Shown one piece after another: positions 23,298 through 33,155 of a DNA stretch of 64,000 bases (its first letter is position 1; the number at the start of each line of letters is the position of its first letter). Origin of the DNA: Thalassotalea hakodatensis. Its GTDB lineage: Bacteria; Pseudomonadota; Gammaproteobacteria; Enterobacterales; Alteromonadaceae. The position numbers and the translations under genes are program-made. A model generated the notes under the pieces. The model searched no databases. It was not told the origin of the DNA and saw only the letters and a program-made list of their open reading frames with translations. The stretch covers positions 1 through 64,000 of the forward strand of contig NZ_AP027365.1 in assembly GCF_030295995.1 (NCBI RefSeq). The letters are read 5' to 3'.

Positions 23298-23771
23298 ATG
23301 TTTGATATCTTGATGTATCTTTTTGAAAACTATATTCACAGTGATGCCGAAGTGATGGTAGATCACGATATACTCACTGATGAATTAACTCGCGCGGGCT
23401 TCCACCAAGATGAGATTTATAAAGCACTTACTTGGTTGGAAAAATTAGCGGCATTGCAAGATACTGATGCTTATCCGTATTTTAAACGCGATGCTAAGCC
23501 GTCATTCCGTATCTATACCGAAGAAGAAAAGCAGCTACTTGATAAAGAGTGTCGAGGTTTTTTAATGTTCCTTGAACAAGTCAATGTATTAGACTTTACG
23601 ACTCGTGAAATGGTGGTTGATCGGGTAATGGAGTTAGACACGAAATATTTTGCCCTCGATGATCTTAAATGGGTGATTTTAATGGTGCTGTTTAATGTAC
23701 CTGGTAAAGAAAGTGCTTATTCACAAATGGAAGATCTTATCTTTGACGAACAAGAAGGGCCGTTGCATTAG
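23298..23771 (+). CDS. smg: Smg family protein (DUF494)
   Basis: A 157-aa member of the Smg/DUF494 family, acidic and mostly helical, starting [18 protein letters not shown]. Its molecular function is not established. It directly follows dprA as in E. coli (smf-smg), and is probably co-transcribed with it. The length equals the E. coli homolog. Confidence 0.93.
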   Translation: MFDILMYLFENYIHSDAEVMVDHDILTDELTRAGFHQDEIYKALTWLEKLAALQDTDAYPYFKRDAKPSFRIYTEEEKQLLDKECRGFLMFLEQVNVLDFTTREMVVDRVMELDTKYFALDDLKWVILMVLFNVPGKESAYSQMEDLIFDEQEGPLH

Positions 23772-23786
23772 GCTTGGCGTTTCGCT

Positions 23787-23888
23787 TTAAAGGTTAGATT
23801 TACCAGCTTGTTCAGCAAAGTGCTTAATGTGTAGCATTTTGCTGAATTTACTTTTCTTATTTTCTTTAGACAATTCAAACTGAACCAT
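23787..23888 (-). CDS. candidate 33-aa small protein
   Basis: A short minus-strand ORF in the gap between smg and arfB encodes 33 residues, starting MVQFELSKENKKSKFSKM and ending AGKSNL, very basic. The ATG at 23888 has a strong AAGGAG 5 nt upstream (TAAGGAGTTTTGATG), much better than most real genes here, and the ORF fills an otherwise unexplained 190-bp gap. I do not recognise the family. It is divergent from arfB. Expression is not shown by sequence alone. Confidence 0.5.
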   Translation of the reverse strand: MVQFELSKENKKSKFSKMLHIKHFAEQAGKSNL

Positions 23889-23963
23889 CAAAACTCCTTA
23901 TTGAGTTCGTGAAGGCGTGAAATAATGTCATTGATTGAATGCCTTTTTGTAATAGAGTGATAT

Positions 23964-24377
23964 ATGTTAGACATTTCAAACAACGTAACCCTTGCGGAAT
24001 GGGAAATCGAACTTAATGCTATTCGTTCTCAAGGCAGTGGAGGGCAGCGAGTAAATAAGGTTGCTACCGCCATTCATTTAAGGTTCGATATAAAAAGATC
24101 TTCATTGCCTAGTGTTTATAAAGAGCGTTTATTGGGGCTTTCTGATAGTCGTATAACCGCTGATGGCGTGGTTATTATCAAGTCTCAGTCACATAGAACA
24201 CAAGACATGAATAAGCAGGAAGCTCTTGAGCGTCTCAAGGAATTGATACTTTCTGCAATGGTTGTGCAAAAAAAGCGTCGCCCCACTAAACCAACGAAAA
24301 GCTCACAGCGAAAAAGAATGGACAGTAAAACTAAAAAAGGAGTTACCAAATCATTGCGCGGAAAAGTAAATTTATAA
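23964..24377 (+). CDS. arfB: alternative ribosome-rescue factor ArfB
   Basis: ArfB (YaeJ) is a codon-independent peptidyl-tRNA hydrolase that releases peptides from ribosomes stalled on truncated mRNA. The 137 aa have the release-factor GGQ at 26-28 (SQGSGGQRVNKV) and a strongly basic C-terminal tail (KKRRPTKPTKSSQRKRMDSK) that enters the empty mRNA channel. Full-length release factors are about 360 aa, so the size fits ArfB. Start is ATG. Confidence 0.94.
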   Translation: MLDISNNVTLAEWEIELNAIRSQGSGGQRVNKVATAIHLRFDIKRSSLPSVYKERLLGLSDSRITADGVVIIKSQSHRTQDMNKQEALERLKELILSAMVVQKKRRPTKPTKSSQRKRMDSKTKKGVTKSLRGKVNL

Positions 24378-24449
24378 TTGCTTTGGATAAGAATATGAAT
24401 AAATAAAATAGATGTTCTAGTCGAAAGTAAGTTGTTAACATGGAAGCTT

Positions 24450-24761
24450 ATACCAATTCGCATAAAGATTAAGTCAGTTCAGAGCGATGTCAGAGGTGGG
24501 AGAATAAGCGAAACGTGTGCAGGTATAGTTGTTCTACATCAAACACGTTTTGCGCAATTATCTCGGCTCTAACAGGCTCCCAAAGGGCGAGTTTAAACGC
24601 TTCATAGCCTGTGTTGTTGATTTTGAAAAGGACGCTACAAGGATGTAGCTTATTAGAGAACGCAGAGCACGTTCTCCTGAATAACCATTCTCTGCAATCA
24701 ACGCCGTGCCTCTAAAGCGTTTAAACTCGCTGAATGACCGAATATTTATGCGAATTGGTAT
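24450..24761. mobile_element. MITE-like element with nested inverted repeats
   Basis: A 312-bp non-coding element with perfect 17-bp terminal inverted repeats (ATACCAATTCGCATAAA at 24450-24466; complement at 24745-24761). A second perfect inverted repeat, GCGAGTTTAAACGCTT (24587-24602) with its complement (24715-24730), is nested inside, with smaller hairpins GCTACA/TGTAGC and GAGAACG/CGTTCTC between. TTA flanks both ends if the boundary is TACC...GGTA (24448-24450 and 24761-24763), a possible 3-bp target duplication. No transposase is encoded. It ends 19 bp before the lipoprotein start and may influence its expression. Confidence 0.7.
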
Positions 24762-24780
24762 TATTAGTTATGGAGTAAAT

Positions 24781-25044
24781 ATGAAAAGTTTAATCAGTAT
24801 GGTCATTATGTTGTCGGCTACACAATTAGTGAGTAGCTGTGCTACACCGCAAGAGACTAAAAGCTATGAAGATGCTTACAGTGCCCAACAACAATGCAAT
24901 GGTGAAATGGAAGTCACACACTCTATGGTGATTCATTCGAATAATGAAGAAGTCGAATCACCTACAGTTACCTCTGTATGTCAACCTTCAACCTACGAAA
25001 CTCAAACTGATTTTGAAAAAGAAAATCGACGCGAAAATTATTAA
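24781..25044 (+). CDS. small lipoprotein of unknown function
   Basis: An 87-aa protein with a lipoprotein signal peptide: hydrophobic core MKSLISMVIMLSATQ followed by lipobox LVSSC, lipidated Cys20. The mature part is short, acidic and hydrophilic with two further cysteines. I chose the ATG at 24781, preceded by TGGAG; an upstream in-frame extension to 24706 would start inside the MITE and destroy the signal peptide. I do not recognise the family. Confidence 0.65.
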   Translation: MKSLISMVIMLSATQLVSSCATPQETKSYEDAYSAQQQCNGEMEVTHSMVIHSNNEEVESPTVTSVCQPSTYETQTDFEKENRRENY

Positions 25045-25191
25045 TAATTGAGCAGAATTATTATTTACGGAGCGAACGTTTTATTTCTGATCACAAGTAA
25101 CCTATCCTTGTATTCAAAGTTTTAAAACGTTTACTCTACACTCGTATCGCGAGATAATTGAGCGATTCAAGTTTTAGATTATTGGAGAATC

Positions 25192-25746
25192 ATGCCAAAC
25201 GACGACTCGCTATTTACCCACCACGAACATGCCTTGGAAAAAGAGTATGAAGTCTGTCCAGAATGCGGCAGTGAACTTGTGATAAAAAAGAGTAAAGCGG
25301 GTGCCTTTTTTGGGTGTTCTTCTTATCCTAGCTGTGAGTATACAAGACCTGTACATGAACAAGAGAAAATGGAAGCGCAGGCATTGCCGGGAAGTGAATG
25401 CCCAAAGTGTGGCCATGAACTTGCCGTGAAACAAGGTCGTTATGGTATGTTTATAGGGTGTAGTAATTTTCCAGAGTGTCATCATATCGAGCAAGAAGAA
25501 CAAGCCTCAGGCATGTCAGTGAAATGCCCATCTTGTAAGTCAGGTCAGCTTGTTGAGCGTCAAAGTCGGTTTGGAAAAACCTTTTATGCCTGTGACGGCT
25601 ACCCTAAGTGTAAATTTGCCGTTAATCATGAACCTGTGGAAGGTAAGTGTATAACCTGCAGCTTCCCGTTATTATTGAAGCGTCAAATGGCTGCCGGTGA
25701 AAAGCTTCAATGCGCCCAGAAAAAGTGCAGTAAATTTCAGCCATAA
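25192..25746 (+). CDS. yrdD: topoisomerase-type C4 zinc-finger protein YrdD
   Basis: The 184-aa protein is built from four repeats of the topoisomerase I C-terminal zinc-ribbon kind: CPECGSELVIKKSKAGAFFG, CPKCGHELAVKQGRYGMFIG, CPSCKSGQLVERQSRFGKTF and a shorter last one starting CITCSFPLLLKR. Such fingers bind single-stranded DNA. In E. coli yrdD lies next to smg and tsaC; here smg is separated from it by about 1.4 kb of inserted material. TTGGAG precedes the ATG. Confidence 0.9.
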   Translation: MPNDDSLFTHHEHALEKEYEVCPECGSELVIKKSKAGAFFGCSSYPSCEYTRPVHEQEKMEAQALPGSECPKCGHELAVKQGRYGMFIGCSNFPECHHIEQEEQASGMSVKCPSCKSGQLVERQSRFGKTFYACDGYPKCKFAVNHEPVEGKCITCSFPLLLKRQMAAGEKLQCAQKKCSKFQP

Positions 25747-25770
25747 AAAAAGCGAGCTGAGTGCTCGCTT
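25744..25770 (-). terminator. terminator of purE-purK
   Basis: AGCGAGC and GCTCGCT pair around a TGAGT loop, followed on the minus strand by seven Ts. It lies between the convergent purK and yrdD ends and acts on the purEK transcript; on the plus strand it lacks a T-run. Confidence 0.8.
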
Positions 25771-25792
25771 CCATAAATAATCGTATAACGTA

Positions 25793-26950
25793 TCAGCTTT
25801 GATTTTCTTGGTATTGTGCAGCAAAATGTGCAACCTCAGGAAATGCTTCTGTATCTAATAGCTGAGCAACAGTATTAAGACGCAAAGCAAGTTCTGCTTG
25901 TGTATTGCCACTGATATTTATGTGTCCCATTTTCCGGCCTGCACGCTTTTCTTTTTCGTACCAATGCATAGTAACGCTAGGAATAGCTAACACTTCAACT
26001 GGAACACTATCTTCACCAATGATATTAATCATCGCAGTAGGGCGATTCAATTCGGTATTACCTAATGGTAAACCGCAAATGGCGCGCAAATGATTTTCAA
26101 ATTGACATGTATCAGTACCTTGTTGGGTCCAATGGCCTGAGTTGTGAACACGGGGGGCTATTTCATTCACTAGTAATTGCTCGCCAACTTGAAAGAACTC
26201 AATCGCTAAAATACCCACATAATCAAGTTTTTCAGTAAGCTTAGTAAATACTTGATGTGCCTGTGCTTGCAACGACTGAGAAACTGGGGCAGCTAACGAC
26301 ACGCTTAAAATACCATTAGTATGGTGATTCTCTGTTAGCGGATAAACGGCAATTTCACCGGTAGTGCTACGGGCCCCCACTAATGATAATTCACGTTCAA
26401 AAGGTACCATTTGCTCTGCAACAATGCCTTGTGGAACGGAAGCTTGGCTTTGTGCAATAAAGTCAGACATTTCTTGCCAAATTTGATCTGCTTGTTCAGC
26501 AGACTTTAAACGCCACTGACCTTTGCCATCGTAGCCTTCAAGTGCGCTTTTAAAGATAATTGGCAAGCTTAAAACGGCAATTGCCTTGTCAAAATCAGCT
26601 TTATTATCAATGATCACATGTTTTGCGTTTGCTACCTGACAGTTTTCTAATAAGGCTTTTTCTAAGCGGCGATCGCCACCTATTTTAATCGCTTGGCTAC
26701 TCGGAAATAATTTTCCAGAGGCTTCACATTGCGCAAGCGTGTCATGAGCAACGTGTTCAAACTCAGCAGTAATAACATCAGCATTGTTAATGCCATCAGT
26801 TAAGTCTCCGTAAATAAGTTCTGCTGCTAATGGGTGCACAACCTTATTGGTACGAACATCAAATGCTTTTACATCCATGTTTAACGGTGAACCTGCAAGA
26901 TCCATCATGCGTGCAAGTTGGCCAGCGCCTAATACCAAAACTTTTTTCAT
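25793..26950 (-). CDS. purK: 5-(carboxyamino)imidazole ribonucleotide synthase
   Basis: PurK uses ATP and bicarbonate to convert AIR to N5-CAIR in purine synthesis; PurE then isomerises it to CAIR. The 385-aa ATP-grasp protein begins MKKVLVLGAGQLARMMDLAG and contains SALEGYDGKGQWRL, EFERELSLVGAR-type (VPFERELSLVGAR) and NEIAPRVHNSGHWT segments. It lies 11 bp after purE, the usual purEK order. Confidence 0.97.
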   Translation of the reverse strand: MKKVLVLGAGQLARMMDLAGSPLNMDVKAFDVRTNKVVHPLAAELIYGDLTDGINNADVITAEFEHVAHDTLAQCEASGKLFPSSQAIKIGGDRRLEKALLENCQVANAKHVIIDNKADFDKAIAVLSLPIIFKSALEGYDGKGQWRLKSAEQADQIWQEMSDFIAQSQASVPQGIVAEQMVPFERELSLVGARSTTGEIAVYPLTENHHTNGILSVSLAAPVSQSLQAQAHQVFTKLTEKLDYVGILAIEFFQVGEQLLVNEIAPRVHNSGHWTQQGTDTCQFENHLRAICGLPLGNTELNRPTAMINIIGEDSVPVEVLAIPSVTMHWYEKEKRAGRKMGHINISGNTQAELALRLNTVAQLLDTEAFPEVAHFAAQYQENQS

Positions 26951-26961
26951 TAGCTTACTTT

Positions 26962-27444
26962 CTATTCCGCAGGGTTAGGATTACTTAATATAGTATCAGT
27001 TTGTTCTGTTCTGAATTTTTCAATATTCGCCATGATATCACTATCATGTGTTGCGATAATTTGTGCGGCTAATAATCCGGCATTTGCTGCACCTGCTGTA
27101 CCGATAGCAAGTGTACCTACCGCGATACCTTTCGGCATTTGTACGATAGAAAGTAACGAGTCTTGACCACTTAATGCTTTTGATTGCACAGGCACACCCA
27201 AAACAGGTAGTGGAGTATATGCTGCGGTCATACCGGGTAAATGTGCAGCGCCACCAGCACCTGCAATAATTACCTTAATGCCACGATCTTTTGCATTTTC
27301 AGCATATTCTGCGAGTAAGTGAGGGGTTCTATGCGCAGATACCACTTTAGTTTCATAAGGAACATTTAATGAATCTAACATCTCTGCTGCATGTTGCATT
27401 GTAGGCCAATCTGATTTTGACCCCATGATAATACCCACTTTCAT
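26962..27444 (-). CDS. purE: N5-carboxyaminoimidazole ribonucleotide mutase
   Basis: Class I PurE converts N5-CAIR to CAIR. The 160-aa protein begins [19 protein letters not shown] and has [32 protein letters not shown] and [15 protein letters not shown], the substrate-binding segments. AAGGTG precedes the ATG. It is the first gene of the purEK operon, divergent from tsaC. I see no PurR palindrome upstream. Confidence 0.97.
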   Translation of the reverse strand: MKVGIIMGSKSDWPTMQHAAEMLDSLNVPYETKVVSAHRTPHLLAEYAENAKDRGIKVIIAGAGGAAHLPGMTAAYTPLPVLGVPVQSKALSGQDSLLSIVQMPKGIAVGTLAIGTAGAANAGLLAAQIIATHDSDIMANIEKFRTEQTDTILSNPNPAE

Positions 27445-27722
27445 GATATATCACCTTGATTTGATGGTTGCTGAAATTACGGTATCTACCGCGACTAAAA
27501 ATAAGCCGCGCATTATACCTGTGTTTACAAAAATACGGAAATTTTACCAATTTGGCCATTAAAAAGAGCAATTCGTTGTTTAGGTGTAAAAAAGGCGATG
27601 CTGCCTAACGTATCATTGATGACTCAATTACTTTCTTTTTTAAACAATAAAACAGCAATGAAAAATCTTTTTAAAACACCTATAATCGCCGCTATCAACT
27701 TTTTTGAGTGTGTAACAACATA

Positions 27723-29176
<1,454 letters not shown>

Positions 29177-29180
29177 AAGC

Positions 29181-29552
29181 ATGACAGAAAAACTTAAATA
29201 TGGTCACTTACAACGTTTTGGTCCAGCAATAAGAAATAGCTTTGTTGGGTTAAAAGCTGCTTATAATAATGAGATAGCGTTTCGACAAGAAGTGTACTTA
29301 TTCCTGCTTTTATTTCCTGTTGCGCTTTATATTGCTGATAACTTTATTGAATTTTCGTTATTAATGTCAGCGATTATGGGCATTATGATCGCTGAGTTAT
29401 TAAATTCTGCGGTAGAAGCTGCAATAGATCGCATTAGCCTTGAACATCATGAATTAAGCGGTTTAGCGAAAGACTTAGGCTCTGCTGCTGTTTTTGTCGC
29501 TATTTGTTATTTTGTATTGGTGTGGGGTTATAAAGTTTATACACTATTTTAA
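29181..29552 (+). CDS. dgkA: diacylglycerol kinase
   Basis: DgkA is a small trimeric inner-membrane enzyme that rephosphorylates diacylglycerol released during osmoregulated glucan or lipopolysaccharide modification. The 123 aa (E. coli 122) include an N-terminal amphipathic part (NSFVGLKAAYNNEIAFRQE), three transmembrane helices and the catalytic segment AELLNSAVEAAIDRI, followed by HHELSGLAKDLGSAAV. Confidence 0.96.
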   Translation: MTEKLKYGHLQRFGPAIRNSFVGLKAAYNNEIAFRQEVYLFLLLFPVALYIADNFIEFSLLMSAIMGIMIAELLNSAVEAAIDRISLEHHELSGLAKDLGSAAVFVAICYFVLVWGYKVYTLF

Positions 29553-29584
29553 TGTTCTATATTACTATTTGTACTTTTTAATCA

Positions 29585-30595
29585 TTAAAGAAGTTTAGGC
29601 TTAGGTGAGCTAGCAAACGATACACAATTTCGACCGTTTTCTTTTGCACGATACAATGCTTTATCTGCCCGTTTGAACCACTTACTGGGACAATAGCCTG
29701 ATTCTTGATACCCAGCTACGCCAATTGAAATGGTCACTTGCTGATTCTCTAACATTTCAGCTGACGCTATTTTGTGTCGCAATAAATGAGCGAACTTCTC
29801 TGCCGAATTCTGTGTAATACCATGAAATATAATGATAAATTCTTCGCCGCCAATGCGATAAAGTTCTGTGTTTTCTGGTAATATTGATTGAGCAATTTCT
29901 GTGATGCTGATTAACACGTTATCCCCAATATCGTGACCATAAATATCATTGATGTGTTTGAAGTTGTCAATGTCAAAAATGAGTAATACATGTTCTTCAG
30001 AATGCTTGATTGTTGTAGTTAATGTTGCTAAATCATCATTAAAAGCACGTCGGTTTTTTATGTTTGTCAATGGGTCGGTAACGGTTAAAGCAATTAGCTC
30101 CTGCTGGTGTTTGTGCCATTGATAACCAAATGCGAAAGAGCATATGCCAGTTCCTAAGTAAGTAAAAATCATGGTCATAAGTTCAAATAATGGCATTTTT
30201 TCGTGCATCAAAAATGCCATCACAGCAATAGATAGGATTGTGACTCTTGCTGCGATTAATGGCGTTGTTAGATAAAAAATAAGGGGAATAGCAGGGTAAA
30301 GCCAAACTGCTTGAGGTTTACCTTTTAAGTAAACGGTAATTAATACGGCACTAAAAACAAAAATACTTAATGCTTTCTTTGCAACATCAATATGGCGTTT
30401 CTCATATACATTGATGCTAAGCAAGATAAGTAAAAGCGTAACGCTTATATCAAAGATGCCAATTATCCAATCAGCATGTATTAGACGATAGGCCCCAAAA
30501 GGCGCAAGAATAGCCGCTATAGCTAATGACAGTACTATTAACACTTGTTCTTGAACTGGGCGATTTTTTAGCATAAGCAACCCCATGTTTTTCAT
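29585..30595 (-). CDS. membrane diguanylate cyclase (GGDEF)
   Basis: A 336-aa protein with about six transmembrane helices (roughly residues 15-165) followed by a GGDEF domain starting TDPLTNIKNRRAF. The active-site motif is RIGGEEF (GGEEF, about 249-253), a functional variant, so it probably makes cyclic di-GMP from GTP. No RxxD inhibitory site is visible upstream. The input domain is an unclassified membrane sensor. The ATG at 30595 is used; ATG 30574 has a better GGGG ribosome-binding site and GTG 30607 is also open. It is divergent from ompW. Confidence 0.88.
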   Translation of the reverse strand: MKNMGLLMLKNRPVQEQVLIVLSLAIAAILAPFGAYRLIHADWIIGIFDISVTLLLILLSINVYEKRHIDVAKKALSIFVFSAVLITVYLKGKPQAVWLYPAIPLIFYLTTPLIAARVTILSIAVMAFLMHEKMPLFELMTMIFTYLGTGICSFAFGYQWHKHQQELIALTVTDPLTNIKNRRAFNDDLATLTTTIKHSEEHVLLIFDIDNFKHINDIYGHDIGDNVLISITEIAQSILPENTELYRIGGEEFIIIFHGITQNSAEKFAHLLRHKIASAEMLENQQVTISIGVAGYQESGYCPSKWFKRADKALYRAKENGRNCVSFASSPKPKLL

Positions 30596-30674
30596 TAAAT
30601 ATAACACAGGTATTTCTGGTTGATTTTTAAACGTGAATGTTTGTGCAAAAATTCACGAGAAATAATCAATAATA

Positions 30675-30688
30675 TTGATTTAGATCAG
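30675..30688. promoter_or_regulatory. FNR-like site upstream of ompW
   Basis: TTGATTTAGATCAG matches the FNR consensus TTGATNNNNATCAA at 9 of 10 defined bases. It lies 118 bp before the ompW start and 80 bp from the divergent cyclase gene. FNR control of ompW is known in enterobacteria; its action here is inferred. Confidence 0.5.
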
Positions 30689-30805
30689 TATATTAGTTTG
30701 TTTGAACTGTTCCCCCTCGATTAACCCTAAAAATGTTGCGTTAAATCAATTTTTTGCTGCTGAGTAAGTCATATGATGCCGTCAAATAATTTAGGAGTTA
30801 CTCTC

Positions 30806-31507
30806 ATGAAAAAAAGTCTTATTACATTAGCGGTTTTATCTAGTTTATCTGTTGGTGCTCTTGCGCAAGGCTATCAATCCGGTGATCTAGTGGTACGTGG
30901 TGGTGTAACCAATGTTAACCCAAATAGTGACAAAGCGGGTGTTTATGTTGGTGCATTAGGTGGTAATACACCTTTGTCGGTGTCAGTAGATGACAATTCG
31001 CAATTAGGTTTAAATTTTGTTTATTTTTATGACAATAATTGGGCTATCGAAGTACTAGCAGCAACGCCGTTTACTCACGACATTACTATTCACGATCCAC
31101 AAGGTATTTCGTCAGGTATCTTTGATGTTAACGTTGATGGTGCGACGTTAGGTGAAACTACACATTTACCACCAACAATCAGTGCCATCTATTATTTTGA
31201 TAGTGACACTGCTTTTAAACCATACGTTGGTGCAGGTTTAAACTACACTATCTTCTTTGATGAAGACTTTAAACAAGCGCCGAAATCACTTGGCTTTAAC
31301 GATTTATCGTTAGACGGTTCTTTTGGTTACGCACTACAAGTTGGAGCTGATTACCAGTTAGATGACAATTGGCACTTAAATGCTTCTGTACGCTACATTG
31401 ATATTGATACAGAAGCTACCTTTAAAATTGGTGATGACATTATAGGCTCTGCGGATGTCGACGTTGATCCTGTCGTATTCTCATTATTAGTTGGTTACAA
31501 GTTTTAA
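30806..31507 (+). CDS. ompW: outer membrane protein OmpW
   Basis: OmpW forms an eight-stranded outer-membrane barrel with a hydrophobic channel, linked to small hydrophobic molecules and stress. The 233-aa precursor has signal peptide MKKSLITLAVLSSLSVGALA, strands typical of the family (GDLVVRGGVTNVNP, NWAIEVLAATPFTHDI, PPTISAIYYF, AFKPYVGAGLNYTIFF) and a C-terminal aromatic (GYKF). The ATG at 30806 has TAGGAG at 8 nt, better than the upstream ATGs at 30773 and 30776. An FNR-like site lies upstream and a terminator follows. Confidence 0.93.
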   Translation: MKKSLITLAVLSSLSVGALAQGYQSGDLVVRGGVTNVNPNSDKAGVYVGALGGNTPLSVSVDDNSQLGLNFVYFYDNNWAIEVLAATPFTHDITIHDPQGISSGIFDVNVDGATLGETTHLPPTISAIYYFDSDTAFKPYVGAGLNYTIFFDEDFKQAPKSLGFNDLSLDGSFGYALQVGADYQLDDNWHLNASVRYIDIDTEATFKIGDDIIGSADVDVDPVVFSLLVGYKF

Positions 31508-31510
31508 GCT

Positions 31511-31554
31511 TTATACCAATTGAATTAAAGGCTTGATCAACTTAGCGCGCTAAG
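31511..31554. repeat. short repeat and palindrome after ompW
   Basis: TTATACCAATTGAATTAAA (31511-31529) resembles the terminal repeat sequences at 6794 and 24450. CTTAGCGCGCTAAG (31541-31554) is a perfect 14-bp palindrome. Together they look like a single end or a decayed copy of the TACCAATT repeat family. Confidence 0.4.
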
Positions 31555-31606
31555 CTTTACCACTCTATGGTTTGGTTATTGTATTAACAGTGTTTATTAA
31601 TGTTTG

Positions 31607-31638
31607 AAAAGCCACTTAATGTTATAAGTGGCTTTTTT
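31607..31638. terminator. terminator between ompW and truncated haemoglobin
   Basis: AAGCCACTTA and TAAGTGGCTT pair around a 6-nt loop, with six Ts downstream on plus and AAAA before the stem, so it can serve the convergent genes in both directions. Confidence 0.8.
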
Positions 31639-32068
31639 ATTGGTTCACCATGTGCAATGCCAATTGCGTAAAAGATTGACGTAAATGCTTTTTTAACGAG
31701 TCATTATCAATTGTTTTATTTACGGCGTTGTTCATACACAACAACCATAACTCCGCTTGTTTTTTAGTGACAGCAACATGCATGTGCCGTTGGCGTAGGC
31801 GAGGGTGACCGTAAATTTCTTCATATAATGGTGGTCCGCCTAACCAACCAGATAGGTACTGAAAGAACTTTTCTCTGATATCGTCTAGTGGTTGTTTATG
31901 AATAGCCAGTAATTCTTGCAGGTGAATATTACTTTCCATTTCGTCATAAAAGGCATTGGCTAAAGCCCTTGTACCAGCTTCTTGTCCAATAAGCATATAT
32001 GGAGTATTACTAGGAGATAACATTTTGGACTTGTTTGTTTGTGATAAAAGCTTTTTAATGCCTAACAA
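31637..32068 (-). CDS. group II truncated haemoglobin
   Basis: A 143-aa 2-on-2 globin. The segments NTPYMLIGQEAGTRALANAFYDEM, ending in the B helix, then LSGWLGGPPLYEEIYGHPRLRQRHMHV (proximal histidine in RQRHMHV) and WLLCMNNAV are characteristic of group II (trHbO). Such globins handle O2, NO or reactive species. A TTG start at 32068 is supported by AGAAGG 8 nt upstream; the ATG at 32023 lacks a ribosome-binding site. Divergent from aroE by 23 bp. Confidence 0.87.
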   Translation of the reverse strand: MLGIKKLLSQTNKSKMLSPSNTPYMLIGQEAGTRALANAFYDEMESNIHLQELLAIHKQPLDDIREKFFQYLSGWLGGPPLYEEIYGHPRLRQRHMHVAVTKKQAELWLLCMNNAVNKTIDNDSLKKHLRQSFTQLALHMVNQ

Positions 32069-32091
32069 AGTGATAACCTTCTGATAATTTT

Positions 32092-32910
32092 ATGGACAAA
32101 TACGCTGTTTTTGGTAACCCAATTAGTCAATCTAAATCACCATTTATACATCAACAATTTGCTGAACAATCAGGCCAAGCGTTGCAGTATAACGCAATAA
32201 AACCAGAGCATGATGATTTTTGTGCTGCAGTTAAATATTTTATCGCTAGCGGTGCAAAAGGCTGTAATGTTACTGCTCCCTATAAAGAGCAAGCCTATAA
32301 GCTAGCAACTACTTTGTCTAAAGGCGCTGAGCTTGCTGGTGCAGTCAATACATTAACGTTCAATGAAAATGGTACTATTATTGGAGATAATACCGACGGC
32401 CCTGGGTTAGTGGAAGACTTAAAAGCCAATAACGCCAACTTGCAAGGACGCATTCTATTAATTGGAGCTGGGGGGGCCTCTCGCGGGGTGATTAAACCGT
32501 TGTTGGACTGCATGCCAGAAAAATTGGTGATTGTTAATAGAACAGAAGCTAAAGCAAAAGCATTAGCTGAACGATTTAAATCCTATGGTAATATAGAGGC
32601 GCTTTCGCAAGAATCATTAGTTCTCGAAGCGGGGTTTGATATTGTCATTAATTCAACATCTGCGAGTTTATTTAATGAATTGCCATCTGTGCCGACACAA
32701 ATATTTACCAATAACACCCTTGCATATGATATGGCGTATCGCAATGAACCAACTATCTTTTGTCAGTGGGCGCTTGATAATAATAGTGCAAAAGCGGTTG
32801 ATGGATTAGGAATGTTAGTGGGGCAGGCTGCGGTTGCTTTTGAAATTTGGCGTCAAGTTATGCCAGAAACTAAAAGCGTGTTAGCTAATTTACGAGCGGA
32901 ATTAATATAA
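32092..32910 (+). CDS. aroE: shikimate dehydrogenase
   Basis: AroE reduces 3-dehydroshikimate to shikimate with NADPH in aromatic amino acid synthesis. The 272-aa length equals E. coli AroE. N-terminal YAVFGNPISQSKSPFIHQ, GCNVTAPYKEQA (catalytic Lys), GAVNTLTF, the dinucleotide loop LIGAGGASRGV with NRTEAKA for NADP binding, and DGLGMLVGQAA are visible. yrdB follows after 3 bp. Confidence 0.97.
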   Translation: MDKYAVFGNPISQSKSPFIHQQFAEQSGQALQYNAIKPEHDDFCAAVKYFIASGAKGCNVTAPYKEQAYKLATTLSKGAELAGAVNTLTFNENGTIIGDNTDGPGLVEDLKANNANLQGRILLIGAGGASRGVIKPLLDCMPEKLVIVNRTEAKAKALAERFKSYGNIEALSQESLVLEAGFDIVINSTSASLFNELPSVPTQIFTNNTLAYDMAYRNEPTIFCQWALDNNSAKAVDGLGMLVGQAAVAFEIWRQVMPETKSVLANLRAELI

Positions 32911-32913
32911 ACA

Positions 32914-33147
32914 ATGAATCAAGCCATTTTATTCAACGATGACTTAGTTTTTAACCAAGAAAAGAATGTGTGGTGCATGACTGGGTTGCAAGCAGGTGAA
33001 TTGATCACGATTTATTTTCATTCTCCTAACTTGAAGCATCTAGCCAGCATTGATCAATGTACTAAATATGATCTTGAAGAGATCACCGAGCTTTGGCTAG
33101 AAAAGAATGAGCCAGAGCACGGTGAAATTCATATTTATGATATTTAA
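32914..33147 (+). CDS. yrdB: DUF1488 family protein YrdB
   Basis: A 77-aa acidic cytoplasmic protein of the DUF1488 family, function unknown. The N-terminal MNQAILFNDDL resembles E. coli YrdB (MNQAIQFPD), and it sits directly after aroE as in E. coli. It is probably co-translated with aroE. Confidence 0.85.
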   Translation: MNQAILFNDDLVFNQEKNVWCMTGLQAGELITIYFHSPNLKHLASIDQCTKYDLEEITELWLEKNEPEHGEIHIYDI

Positions 33148-33155
33148 AGGTATCT

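Noticed and set aside
24450-24761. CRISPR-like or riboswitch interpretation of the repeat-rich element
   Set aside because: Only inverted, not regularly spaced direct, repeats; terminal repeats point to a MITE, and it matches no riboswitch fold I know.
24706-24780. 25-codon N-terminal extension of the lipoprotein
   Set aside because: Begins inside the MITE terminal repeat and removes the N-terminal signal peptide.
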